A DNA stretch of 64,000 bases. It comes from Pholiota molesta. Taxonomy: Eukaryota > Basidiomycota > Agaricomycetes > Agaricales > Strophariaceae. Below are positions 11,326 through 21,438 of this stretch, one piece after another. The stretch is taken from contig JACGCK010000098.1 in assembly GCA_014925825.1 (NCBI GenBank), positions 1-64,000 on the forward strand. The letters are read 5' to 3'. The first letter of the stretch is position 1, and each line of letters begins with the position of its first letter. A model generated the notes under the pieces. The model saw nothing but the letters and a program-made list of their open reading frames with translations, was not told where the DNA came from and made no database searches. Both the position numbers and the translations under genes were made by a program.

Positions 11326-12232
11326 ATGGTCCTCAAACTTTACGGCTCTGCCTTGTCTACGTGCACGCGCCGCGCCGCAGTCGTCTTCCATGAGAAGAAT
11401 GCCCCATTCGAGTTCCATCCTATCGACATGAGCAAAGGAGAACACAAATCTCCCGAGTACATGGAAAAACAGCCATTCGGCCAAGTCCCATATCTCGTAC
11501 GTCTTCGCCCGACTGTTCCACGATCTAATCGCTTCGAGAAATACGTGTCTCACCGTCACCCTACCTAGGACGACGATGGCTTTATCCTGTATGAAAGCCG
11601 AGCTATAGGTTACTATATAGCCAGAAAATACGGCGACCAAGGCACTCCCCTAATCCCGACCTCGGACCTCAAGGCCGAGGCGCTCCTCCACCAAGCCGTA
11701 TCCGTCGAGATGATGGACTTCAACGACCCCGCAGAGAAAGCCGTGCTCGAAATGGTTATCAAACCGTGAGCAGATTGCCACCTTTCCCTGCATCGAACTG
11801 AGCACGCCGCTTGGGGCTGCGCTTTGAATAGAATGAAAGGACAGCAAGGCGATAAAGCGACATTCGACAAGCTCATTGCCACGCTCTCGAGCAAGCTGGA
11901 CGTATACGACAAGATCCTCGGCAAGCAGAAATATCTCGCTGGAAATGTAAGTCGACCGCGTACCAAATCCAGAATCCGTTACTCACCAATCGCTGGCTAT
12001 AGGAAATCACACTGGCTGATCTGTTCCATCTTCCGTATGGCCATATGCTCCCCAGAACGGGAGCCAATGTTATGGAATCCAGGCCGAATGTCAAGAGGTG
12101 CGGTGGCGATTTCTCAAGTCACGATTTCGAGTTCATGAATATTCACTTTGCGGATTCCCCAGATGGTTCGACGACATCTCTTCGCGGCCCGCATGGCAGG
12201 CCGTTAAAGGTGGGGTGAAGAGCACCGCCTAG
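11326..12232 (+). CDS. Glutathione S-transferase, phi-like, copy 2
   Basis: Five exons (11326-11496, 11569-11765, 11832-11946, 12003-12097, 12163-12232) give 215 aa. Exons 1, 3, 4 and 5 have exactly the lengths of copy 1 (171, 115, 95, 70 nt); exon 2 is one codon longer. The protein starts MVLKLYGSALSTCTRRA, with the same S-T-C-T-R-R catalytic-serine motif. It continues with QVPYLDDDGFILYESRAIGYYIA, LDVYDKILGKQKYLAGN, ITLADLFHLPYG and RPNVKRWFDDISSRPAWQAVKGG. It is a cytosolic glutathione conjugating or peroxidase-type enzyme. The substrate side differs from copy 1 (for example GYYIARKYG versus CQYIEAKYP), which suggests different co-substrate preference. The frame at 11227 upstream opens in the same phase, but the ATG at 11326 matches the family start. 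Confidence 0.9.
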
Positions 12233-12334
12233 ATCTCGAGTATCCGTTCCGTCAGGTGCAAGAAAACAATGTATCATGTACCGTAGGATCGCACGCCGAA
12301 CAGCAATGAATAAGAGTGTACGATTAGTATACAT

Positions 12335-13793
12335 CTAAGGTGCTGGTTCACATTGATATCCTTCGAACGGGTCTGGGGGGAGCAAAGTCAGCGCGATATA
12401 CAACGAACGGAATTGACGGAGTGGAAGGACCCACCTTCGAGTAACGCGATAGTGGAAGACATCAGCGCATACAGATTGGGCATGGCGTTCATGAGACACA
12501 GCGGCAACGTCTGATCCAAATAGGGGCTCATGTCCATCCCGACGACGTCCTTTGGGCGAAACGCGAGCGTCACCTTCCGCAACGACGGAAATCGCCCCGC
12601 GACCATGCATTGCGCCTCGACCAGCCGCCAGTCGGCATGGCTGCACATCCGCTCCAGCGAGTCCGCGTGCGTCCGGCTTTGAAACCTCAGTCGAGGTACG
12701 TCCGTGCGGAAATGAAGGGTGAGCGCTTCCAGGGCACTCTGGGGGCCGAACGTGGATAGGAAAGATGCTAACGCGCGAATTGGGCGCGAATGTCGGGAAT
12801 ACGAGGCGCTGATGACGAGACTCCGTAGGTTTGGAAAGGCTTTCGGGTGACAGAGATTGTACGCTTCCCAGGCGTGGGTTGTATTTGGGGACAAACCGGT
12901 ATTGCTAATGTGATCAATGAAGCGTAATGTTATAGAGGTGATTGTTGAGGCAGCACGGGAGATTTTCTGAAGAATATCCGGTCCGTTTTCCAAGCCTATA
13001 TTGATAGATATCGTACGGAGACGTGAGAGGCACAAGCGGGATCGAGACGCAGAGAGAGTAGTGATGAGTGCTTCGATACATTGATCGGTCGACATTAGCG
13101 TAAGCGTATCGAGGAATCCTGTGTTATTGGATGGACCATTCTCAACAATAATTTCGGGGTGTAACGGACGAACAGCTATGAGACTGAGATGAAGCAAGTT
13201 TCTGCAATCTTGAAGAACCTCCAGGGGAAAGTCTTTGACATCCTCTAAGGATAAAGTTGTCAATAATTCCTGGCTAATAAGACGGCTGATCACTTTTTGC
13301 AGAGACGGCGAGATATTTCGCCATTGGGAGTGCTGGAATCGAAGTGTAACAGATTGCGGATGGATGATGCCTGCCAGGATAGATTCGAGGCGAGGGTCGT
13401 TGATTGAAGGATGAAGGGTATCTTCGGATGGGGTATCCCCGAGGAGACGTGTCGACCAAAACGAACGCGATCGCGATCGGAGGAGAGGTGGACCGATTTC
13501 CAAAATCTTGACGTATTGGAGTACATCCGAGGAACGCCTGAGAATATCGGCCCAGGCAGAACACTGGTAGTCGAACACAGGGTTGAACGAGCTCATGCAC
13601 AGGCGCTTAAAAAGATGATTTTGACATGTGGGAGGAATATGGGAGATATCAGCGATGCAGCCTTGAGCGATTCCCGGTCGTCGCTGAGGTAGTCCATGAT
13701 GAGTGAGATTAATTCTTGAGGAAGGGTATTGATCAGCAAGGGACAGTGGGAAGATCGCGCTCGCGCTAGGGTGACTGATCGGAGAAATTTCAA
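12335..13793 (-). CDS. F-box-like protein with leucine-rich C-terminal region, frame broken at an A/T run
   Basis: The F-box-like start MKFLRSVTL...LINTLPQELISLIMDYL is in the frame beginning at 13793. The body (VFDYQCSAWADILRRSSDVLQYVKILEIG... with repeated LxxL segments) is in the frame used from 13596 down. The last exon is 12372-12335, joined through an intron at 12434-12373 to end DPFEGYQCEPAP. One added base in the five-A run at 13609-13613 would join the two frames as HVKIIF-F-KRLCMSSFNP, which reads naturally. Either the run is mis-sequenced or the gene is a recent pseudogene. F-box proteins are substrate adaptors of SCF ubiquitin ligases; this large Agaricomycete family mostly has unknown targets. 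It lies tail to tail with GST copy 2, with 102 bp between stops. Confidence 0.6.
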
Positions 13794-14735
13794 GGGTTTG
13801 ATCGTTTAAATCTTATTGGCTCTATCAAGCTATAGAAAAAACCATTAATCTCGATTGCATGTAGAGATTATTGTCTCTATGGTTAAACCGACCAATATCC
13901 GCAGCTCAACGCTCAGCGCTCGGCATTCAACATTCAACGTTCAACGCGAATTTAGCACTTCTACTCCGGTAGTCAATGTTCAATCTCTAAAAAACGTACG
14001 TACAGGACTTGCCTATGTCAGATATTGTCTTAATACCGATTCTTATCCACACGAACACGAGCTTCTCTTGCAGCTTGTTCGTCGATGTTGGATCTATGTA
14101 GCGGCCGTGGCGAACGGGTACGAGCCTTAGTAGGTAGCTAAAGCTTCAAAGTTCGAGCTCAAGTTCAGCAAAGGACAGCGAGCACGGCAGAGACTTGAGC
14201 ACTCTCTGAGGTGCTGTTGTTATTATTAGGAGGTTCTGTTAATCACGCCGTAAGCTTCCGAACCAAACGTCCTTGCCGAACGTCGGCAATCTATCAGAAT
14301 CTAGGCTCTGTCAAGCTTTCGTCCAACCCTGTCCAACCTCGTTCACACATCCTACGCAGCTTTTGCTGAATCCTTGCAATGGGCGTTAAGTCTCTTTCCA
14401 AGACGGTTTTAGATACGCAGGAACCCAGTAGTGTTCGCTGGGACGCAACGCCAGCGATACATGGATGCGGTAAACCGGGCCCGGGCCGTGAATCGGTCTC
14501 TCCCGTTTCCTCGATTCGTGTGCGCCGCTCTGGAGTCTGTCGCGTGCAAGGAAGGTTACTTTCAAAGTTTTATCACTTGTCACTTGAATGCCGCTATAGC
14601 GCCATATGTCGCGGTGGCTTCGAAGGATGTGTGGCTAGTGCACACGACCGGATTTCCTCATCCTCCCTGATATCAGACAGCGTCGCATCAGTTACACACA
14701 AGCTTGGCCCATCTACCCATGATGTTCCACGAACT
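13794..14735. other. Intergenic, no gene supported
   Basis: It contains a short cluster of CAACGCTCAGCGCTCGGCATT-like words (13905-13955, period about 7-10 bp) and otherwise no supported gene. The plus-strand frame at 14379-14846 has no domain. Confidence 0.35.
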
Positions 14736-15210
14736 TCAATAATGACGCTTCCTCGCAGCGGCTGGGTCGCTGGCGGCATCAATGCTTCCTCCTACAACGG
14801 GACAATGGTCGCCGCCAACGGATATAGGGAGCGAAGGACGCGCTAGGACATTCTGTTGAACGGAGCGCTGTATATCTGTGGCCTCATCCATCTTGCCGTT
14901 AGTCACAAGAGTTGAGACAACGATTTTGTGCGCGTCGGCGACTATGCTCCAAGCTTTGAGTGGGCCGGTAATGAAACTCTGAGGGGTCATTCCTGTGAAC
15001 GATAATGTTAAAACATATCGACTAGCAGCAGAATGATATTGGATTTTGCAAAACTCACATAGTCAGATACACCGTCGGATCCTTCTCGATCCACGCAAAC
15101 CTAGCAAGAATAGCGGGAGGCGTGGGGTCCAACGTGCAAAGGTACAGCGAGTAAAAATATCGGATCGCCTATTTGTACTCGGCACTGTCCGTGGTGCCAT
15201 CCTTCTCGTG
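14736..15210 (-). pseudogene. Gene remnant, truncated at the block A boundary
   Basis: The minus strand from about 15200 to 15058 reads IRYFYSLYLCTLDPT...ARFAWIEKDPTVYLT with no stop, and ends at a GTGAGT donor. After a likely intron and a TTCACAG acceptor, a second protein-like stretch follows (MTPQSFITGPLKAWSIV...). The two pieces do not join in a common frame with the visible splice sites. Nothing coding continues upstream of about 15235, where the segment duplicated in block B begins. I read it as the 3' half of a gene cut by that rearrangement. I do not recognise the family. Confidence 0.35.
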
Positions 15211-15234
15211 TTTGTCCAAAACATCTTGGAAGAA

Positions 15235-17255
15235 CACTCACCTGCATCTCACCTGGATCCTATCTGTCTGCGAGAACACGACGGTACCTCCGGCAGCACC
15301 CCGACGATACGTGATCGAAGACACGTCCGACAGACCCGTTCAGCAGGCAGCGCGCTGCGAGCTCTGCCCAACAAGGGACTGGCGCCAACAGCGAGAACGG
15401 CATCAGGACCGGGACGCGAGAGTGGATTGCCGAGCTCCCAGATACTAGATGAACAGAGAACGCGCACGTCTAGCCCGGCTCGGGCGCCGTCCTCGTCATG
15501 CGTCGAGCGACGTCTGTCGACGTTCTTCCGTTGTGGAAAGGGCATGAGCAGCGTTAACTCAAGCGCTGCCTTGAACACGAGGAAGCACACACCCAACTTT
15601 TGCCGAAGTTGATTGTGATCCTCAAGTTCAACAGTGCGCGTCCTCGAACACGATCTGCCATCATCATCGCGCGGTGCCTGTCGCTATCGGAAGGTGCGAT
15701 TACGGGGCCAGCTGTCAAAGTATCGTCGACCAAGGTCGGACGGCGGAGTAGACGAGCAGACGGAGATGCGCCTGGCAGCAACGCGTTGACACGGTTCCAA
15801 CCAATTTTCATTAGAATGGTATGTGCTCTCCATCTCTACATATTTAGGTATCTAACCAAATGAAATGATGAATCATGTCTAGAGACAGCTTGCGGGAGGT
15901 CAATAAATCGTGTGACCAGCCAGCTTGGATACGTGCTCACCCTTCCTCATGCCCAAGCGGTCTTCGCGAGCTCAAGAAGGACATCCGCCATCGGCTGTTT
16001 TTTCAGCGGGACATGCACAACGCGTCTCCTCCGTCCGTGAACATTGCGATATAGGAGGGTTCCGGGAACAGGAATTGGGATTTTAGTCGTAGGGAAGAGC
16101 GAATGAACAGGTTCAACCACTTTGAGAACGCGTATAACAAGTGTGGGCCCTAGTGCTTTGTGTTCCGGAAGATCAGATAATTCGAACTGGGCCTTGATCA
16201 ATCCTATGTAGATCGCGATCAGCACGAAAGCGAGTGCTCAATGATGAAATGCCTGACCAGTCAGTGGACTCACGTACGAGTTCGTAGTGGTGTGCACTCG
16301 GAATGCTTTCTCTGCAAATAATAGCCGGACCAACTTTGCACGAGTGACATACGTGATCGTTTTACTTGCCTGTCCAAGGTTCAGGTAGAATGGGTCGGAT
16401 AGAGAAGCGCAGTATCTTCGCACTTTATGTGTGATGTCCAACTTGTTGATGTCATGGATGAGCTCCTCGCCAATCAGATTTTCGGCGCGCAATAACGACA
16501 AAAATCGCATGTGTTGATTTTGTTTGACAAGCTCCAGAAGTTTGGGGCACCAAATGTCTCCCCTGGTGTCGAGCAAGTCCTGACCATGTTCGAATTCTGC
16601 CGCACTATCGCAGATCCTGAAACGCAGCCCTACGGAGAATTCGGGCCCATCTGGGGGGTTATGATAGTAAAAGAACCCTCTCGTTTTCTCCGGAAAACAC
16701 GTGTATGTCCGAGTTTCTTCTCTCCATTCGTATATACACTTCTGCGGACGCGGATCGGCAAGAGTGGACACGCCTGGCTGCGCCTTCCCCGACAAATCAG
16801 TAATCTCTTGGCCCACTATGGACAACTGTTCAGGCCGTAGAGTACGCAGCACAAGATGGCGGTCTTTGCGGGTTTTCTCTGTCGAAGTCTTGGGGTAGAA
16901 TCAGCAAAATGCTCTTATTTTGTAGTGAAAACGCACCACAAGCATCCTCTTCCCTAAGGCTGACGTAGGTACCCGTGCAGTACGCGCATATGGTGTGGGG
17001 CACCATGGATTTAGATGTAGCACATCAAGCTGGCGGAAAGATCGATAGAGGCGAGACCGCATTAGCAGGCTAAGCATGGCTTGTGTTTGGCTTGTGTTCC
17101 GAATTCGCTGGGATAGGGTTGTCGACGGGTGGATGAAGTAGCATTCCAAATCGACGCGCCCTGGTCAATTGCGGTTGTCGTGGGCGGTTGCGGGATGGGA
17201 AAGAACGTGTGCCCAAGAGGATGAGAATCTGTTCAATGTTGCGTTGAACGAACGA
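15235..17255 (-). repeat. Duplicated module 1, copy A
   Basis: About 2.0 kb that matches 29240-31295 in the opposite orientation. It covers the promoter, both exons and about 700 bp of 3' flank of the gene at 15947-17077. Matching anchors: ATTGAACAGATTC near 17230 (minus) and 29259 (plus), and GGTGAGATGCAGGTGAGTGTTCTT near 15250 (minus) and 31275 (plus). Limits are approximate. Confidence 0.75.
15947..17077 (-). pseudogene. Uncharacterised Agaricomycete protein, module 1 copy A, interrupted by a TGA
   Basis: Exon 1 is 17077-16937 and exon 2 runs from 16888 to 15947, with the same intron position as the intact copy at 29402-30547. The frame is open except for one in-frame TGA at 16240-16238, where the other copy has CGA (arginine, after GQAFHH). 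The C>T change is on a CpG, so a simple deamination explains it. Beyond the stop the protein resumes perfectly (FVLIAIYIGLIKAQFELSDLPEH...). The N-terminus is basic and Leu/Arg-rich (MLSLLMRSRLYRSFRQL), like a mitochondrial presequence. I do not know the function; the conserved core is GFFYYHNPPDGPEF...FRICDSAAEFEHG. A shortened 251-aa product could still be made. It is divergent from the DUF427 gene at 17542, with 464 bp between start codons. Confidence 0.7.
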
Positions 17256-17344
17256 GACCTTTAATAACGTTTGGCTTGAGTCACAGTCACAGCACAGTTC
17301 CCGACTCCTGACCTGGGTTAACTAGCTACGCGTCACACATAGAT

Positions 17345-18635
17345 CATTGATCAAGCCAACTGCAGGTTCTATGTGGTTCAGTTCAATCCACCCATCCATC
17401 CAAAGAGCGACACCTCAAGCTCGCCTGCAAATTTCATAGCACTAGCCGAACTAACATCATCCTCACAGAAGCAAAAGGATCGTGAACCAGCCAGCTACTT
17501 CAAGCGAACCTGCAGCGCGTGTCTTGCATATGTAGCGCAGGATGGCGACCTTCTTTGAACTTCCCCACATCGAAGAATGTGCAAAGCGAATTAGAGCCTA
17601 CATTAGCGGCGTTTGCTTAATTGACACCAGAAAAGCGAAGTTTGTGTACGTATTTTTGCGATAGATTTCTGTTAACGACTGTCTCACCGTTTGTCAACCC
17701 ATCACCATCACAACATCACCTACGATGAATCATCTCTTGCATTATCGCACAGGTGAATCCGAGAGATATTCGTTCCCTCAGATCATTCTTAACCTCACTG
17801 TTTTATGTGCAAAACAGATGGCTTCATCAATACTATCCTACGTACTTTGTTTTGAAGGACGATCTACCGATATCTTGGTACCTCCTCGTAGCGTCATCCA
17901 CTGACACGGAAATTATCTACAACGTTAACGCTGGCGGCCCCCACACTGAAAAAACTAAGGAGGCCGTGGTCCTGTATCTCGCCGGCCCGTTACAAGGCCT
18001 CGCACTGATAAAATTCAACGCGATGGACGCCTGGTTTGAAGAAGATGAAGAGATCTTCCTCCATCCAAAGGATCCATACAAGGTGCGTGCTCCGCAGCGA
18101 CTTGAACATCCTCATTGCTCAATGCCAGGTCCTTGTTTGTCTTCAGCGCATAGATATCTTGCAATCCTCCCGCCACGTCAGAGTTGAGGTCAATGGCATC
18201 GAGATAGCTAATACACGAGCGCCGCGGCTCCTGTTCGAAACGGGTCTTCCTGTCCGCACGTACATCCCAAAGACCGACTGTCGGATGGATCTCTGGGAAC
18301 CCTCCACGACTCAAACTGGTTGCCCCTACAAGGTAAGCGATAGTCAATGAATTTATTACAATTTTTTAATCGACTCACTTGCGCCTCCGTGTATATCAGG
18401 GACTGGCTAGCTATTATAACGTTGTTCTCTCTTCAGGCGAGACCTTCCAAGATATTGTATGGTGGTATCCGAATACGACTGCAGAAGCTACAGCCATCAA
18501 GGGATTTGTTGCATTTTTCGATGAAAAAGTCGATGTATGGCTGGATGGAGAAAAACAACCACGTCCTCCCACAAAATTTGATTAGATCTTCCACTTGGCA
18601 CCAAGGTTTACGATATTGCATGGTAAAATAGCTCA
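17345..18635 (+). repeat. Duplicated module 2, copy A
   Basis: About 1.3 kb that matches 31570-32837 in the opposite orientation. It covers about 200 bp of 5' flank and the whole DUF427 gene. Anchors: CATTGATCAA at 17346 (plus) and 32837 (minus), and ACGATATTGCA just past the stop codons. Confidence 0.75.
17542..18585 (+). CDS. DUF427 domain protein, module 2 copy A (intact)
   Basis: Four exons (17542-17645, 17818-18082, 18147-18332, 18400-18585) give 246 aa. Two DUF427-type units are visible. The first is KRIRAYISGVCLIDTRKAKFV plus YYPTYFVLKDDLP, with FNAMDAWFEEDEEIFLHPKDPYK. The second is RHVRVEVNGIEIANTRAPRLLFE, with PVRTYIPKTDCRMDLWEPS, CPYKGLASYYNV and IVWWYPNTTAEATAIKGFVAFFDEKVDVWLDG. 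The second unit holds the family's hallmark order (ANT-x-x-P, YIP..D, CPYKG..Y, W.Y). DUF427 proteins have no settled biochemical role. The start ATG follows the spacing of copy B, whose first 35 residues align without gaps. The first intron is long for this genome (172 bp). It has no signal peptide, so it is probably cytosolic. Confidence 0.85.
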
Positions 18636-20013
18636 CGAATTGAAGAGAGATGTACAGCAAATTGCACAGACCTTCTCTGTTATATGCTGATGTTGCTGTG
18701 TGAGCAACGCAGCAGATTTAAAACGTCGCTTTTGGAGGTGAGAAAGGAGCATCGTTGTGCATCAAAGCGTTCGACAACGGCGTATGGGGTGCAGGGAATA
18801 TGCTGCTGATCTCCGTTGTCGGCATCCGTGCCCACTCGAAGTAAAAACAACTTGGCCTCGATTGCCAAATTGGATCGGGCTATTGGCTTGCTTCGAGCTT
18901 GCTTATACTGCTAACCTTGCAGGGAGCAGATCCACGAGGCAGCATTACGATCATTAATGAAAGTTCGTGTTCTCCATTTGACATTACCCCATCGTCAATC
19001 GTCAATCTTATATCTGAGAGGCTACCCGATTATCCAGACCTTCTTTCAGTCAAAGTTCCCCACTTGTACGTATCTTTTTTCTAAGAAGGTCTGGGAAGTA
19101 TGGAAACGATTACATCAACAATAAATAGACCAAACTACTGCGTTTAGACGTCCTTGCGCACCAATTGTCACCCACTGTATCTGATCTATTAACAGTGTGC
19201 ACAGCAAACCCTTTACAACCCGCCTCGGACAAGCCGCGAGCATCTCTGCAACCGCTGCACGCCCCCTGCCTGGCAAACCGCCAGCTTGACACCCTTGACG
19301 TCTTCTGCTTAGTTTAGCGATTGTCACCCACCGTATCTGATCTATCGACGGTGCGCACAGCAAACCCTTTACAACCCGCCTCGGACAAGCCGCGAGCATC
19401 TCCGCAACCACTGCACGCCCCCTGCCTGGCAAACCGCCAGCTTGACGTCCTCTGCTTAGCTTGGCGAGAAGCGACACAGTTTCCATGCTATTGGAGGGAG
19501 GCGTGTTAAATTGATATTAGGTGTCATCTCCTCGTTCATTTCGTCGTTTTCCCCGATTCATTCGTACCCGGGGAATTGCCGCCTGCCCACCAATTCAGTA
19601 ATGAGTGCTCGATTATTTGCGTTCTTTCAAATTGTCGGTGCTCGTTGTTTGGCTGGGCTATCATGGGATCTTGGACTCAAAACTTTGGCTGCTACTTTTT
19701 GTCAAGATTGATTAGAGCAAAAGGTAAACTCCGCATCTCACATTCTGGGTGGCTGGGCTATCTTTAGATTTTTGACGCAAAGACTTTGCTGCCACTTTTC
19801 ATAAGCAAAAGGTAAACACAGCATCTCAAATTCCGTTCCGGATGTTCCATCCATTCAATGAAATAGTTCAAGTAAGTCAAGATGTGGTGCGAACAGGTTA
19901 TATGTATATATAAAGATTTATCCTAGCCGCCTCGTCTCGAGGGCGCCTCCACGAGATATAAAACAAGGGGATATCCAAATCCTTTACTTGTGTTTCCTGA
20001 GGACTAGATTTCA
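18636..20013. other. Intergenic with a tandem duplication, no gene supported
   Basis: A protein-like tract on the plus strand near 18920-19080 (GADPRGSITIINESS...) follows an AG at 18920, but I find no partner exon or start. The region also contains the tandem repeat at 19164-19467. The rest shows nothing I can support. Confidence 0.35.
19164..19467. repeat. Two-copy tandem repeat, unit about 156 bp
   Basis: Unit 1 is 19164-19319 and unit 2 is about 19320-19467. Both begin ATTGTCACCCA(C/T)(C/T)GTATCTG and end in TCTGCTTAG(T/C)TT(A/G)GCGA. Unit 2 lacks an 8-bp ACACCCTT stretch. Similarity is high apart from scattered substitutions, mostly transitions. Confidence 0.85.
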
Positions 20014-20832
20014 ATGTCATCATCCAGCGGCAACACGCCTTCTCTTCTCGGACAGCTTTCTTCGGCGCGTCACAATTCTCTCGACTCCTTTTTGAAAGCT
20101 CCAAACCTCCAGCTACCGAACCTATGTACGTGGTTTGTAATACTACGAAGAGCTTCTGAAGCTCGCCATTACTGACATGTCAAATCAAAGCTGACGACGC
20201 GATAAATTTATCTGGACATTGGATGCCTGATTCAGGAGCCGAAAGAGTATGTACTGTTTTCTCTATCGCGTAGCGCAAGTGGGAATTTACTTTAATTTCA
20301 TAGAATGATTGGTACCAAGAGAATAATAATAATCCTACCCACGCAGAACCGTTCTTCCATGTATGTGATTCGATTAACGGGTACCCATCGAAGTTAACCC
20401 TCCCGTATACCAATATCTTAGGACCCATACGCTGTCGCAACATGCAGCAACACCGCAATGGGCGCTCTGCCCAATTTCGATGCTAATAACGGTGAAAGCC
20501 CTCGAACAATGGGAAATTCGACACCGATTCCGGATTCTAGTGGTCTCCAATCTCGGAAGATGGGCGCACACTCCCGCAGGAAGAAGGTAGCGAAGTTCGT
20601 GTGTTCAGACTGCAGAAATGGATTTACAACAGGTTACCGCCTCCGAAGTAAGTATTATGCGGTTGTCAAGTTATCTATCTCTGAGAAATTCATTTTCGCA
20701 GCGCACGTCAACCGATACCATACTCCTAAAGAGTTGCAAGTGCGGTACAATTGTAAAAAGTGCTTATATAGTACGTTCTTTTCAACGGATCTGGGAAGGC
20801 ATATGAACTCGTGTCGTGCTGGTGCGAAGTGA
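20014..20832 (+). CDS. C2H2 zinc-finger protein
   Basis: Five exons (20014-20125, 20191-20246, 20304-20360, 20422-20647, 20702-20832) splice in frame to 193 aa. The N-terminal half (MSSSSGNTPSLLGQL...) is Ser/Asn-rich and disordered. A basic segment (HSRRKKVAKF) precedes the fingers. Finger 1 is C-S-D-C...HVNRYH (C2H2 spacing 2-12-4). Finger 2 is C-K-K-C...RHMNSC, a C2HC variant. The finger-1 helix is created by splicing, because the fourth intron falls between RLR and T-HVNRYH. It is probably a nuclear DNA-binding regulator; the target is unknown. The start ATG was chosen because it is the first in frame after an upstream region with stops, and the exon reads cleanly. Confidence 0.75.
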
Positions 20833-21438
20833 GGTGTAGGAATCAGCCAGATAATGGTTTGCCTTGCATACATAACCGGACATGAGTGTACGAAGTGATA
20901 GAATTAAATGGAACGAGGTCGGAGTACACAGCATAATCTCAGCGGACTGGCATTCTTCTACCCATCCCTGTATAATCCTTACAGCAATCATTCTGAATGG
21001 GCTTAGTCTTAGGGCCGCAGGTAAACCTTGGAATGCAAAGGCGACGGCGGATATGCTAACGTTATAATATGAGCGATGGTGAGGGCCTAAATAGCAATAC
21101 AAACAAAGCAAGAGCAGAATAATATAGCAAATACGTAGAATAAACACGATGATAAAATTGACGCCCAAAATAAATCTAGGGTGTCAAGAGATGAGATAAA
21201 CGTACTGGCGATTGATAACGGAATAAGACGTACCAGACCACACGACCGCCGCAATGCGGTTCATTTACAGGATGCCCAACAGCAACTGTGGGCGAAACAT
21301 GACCAAAACGAATGGCGGCCACAGCCAACATACAACAAACCCTAAATCTTGACCATGAGAATCCACAACCGCCGACTCTAGAATAGAAACACTGACCTTG
21401 GCTTCTCCAAGCTTCTCCACACTACCGATTCCCGCCTC
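20833..21438. other. Intergenic between convergent genes
   Basis: About 600 bp holding the 3' flanks of the zinc-finger gene and of the minus-strand gene ending at 21439. No frame is supported. Confidence 0.4.

Noticed and set aside
12335..12646. Separate 103-codon minus-strand frame
   Set aside because: Its last codons are the final exon of the F-box gene after a 62-bp intron; the remainder is a shadow.
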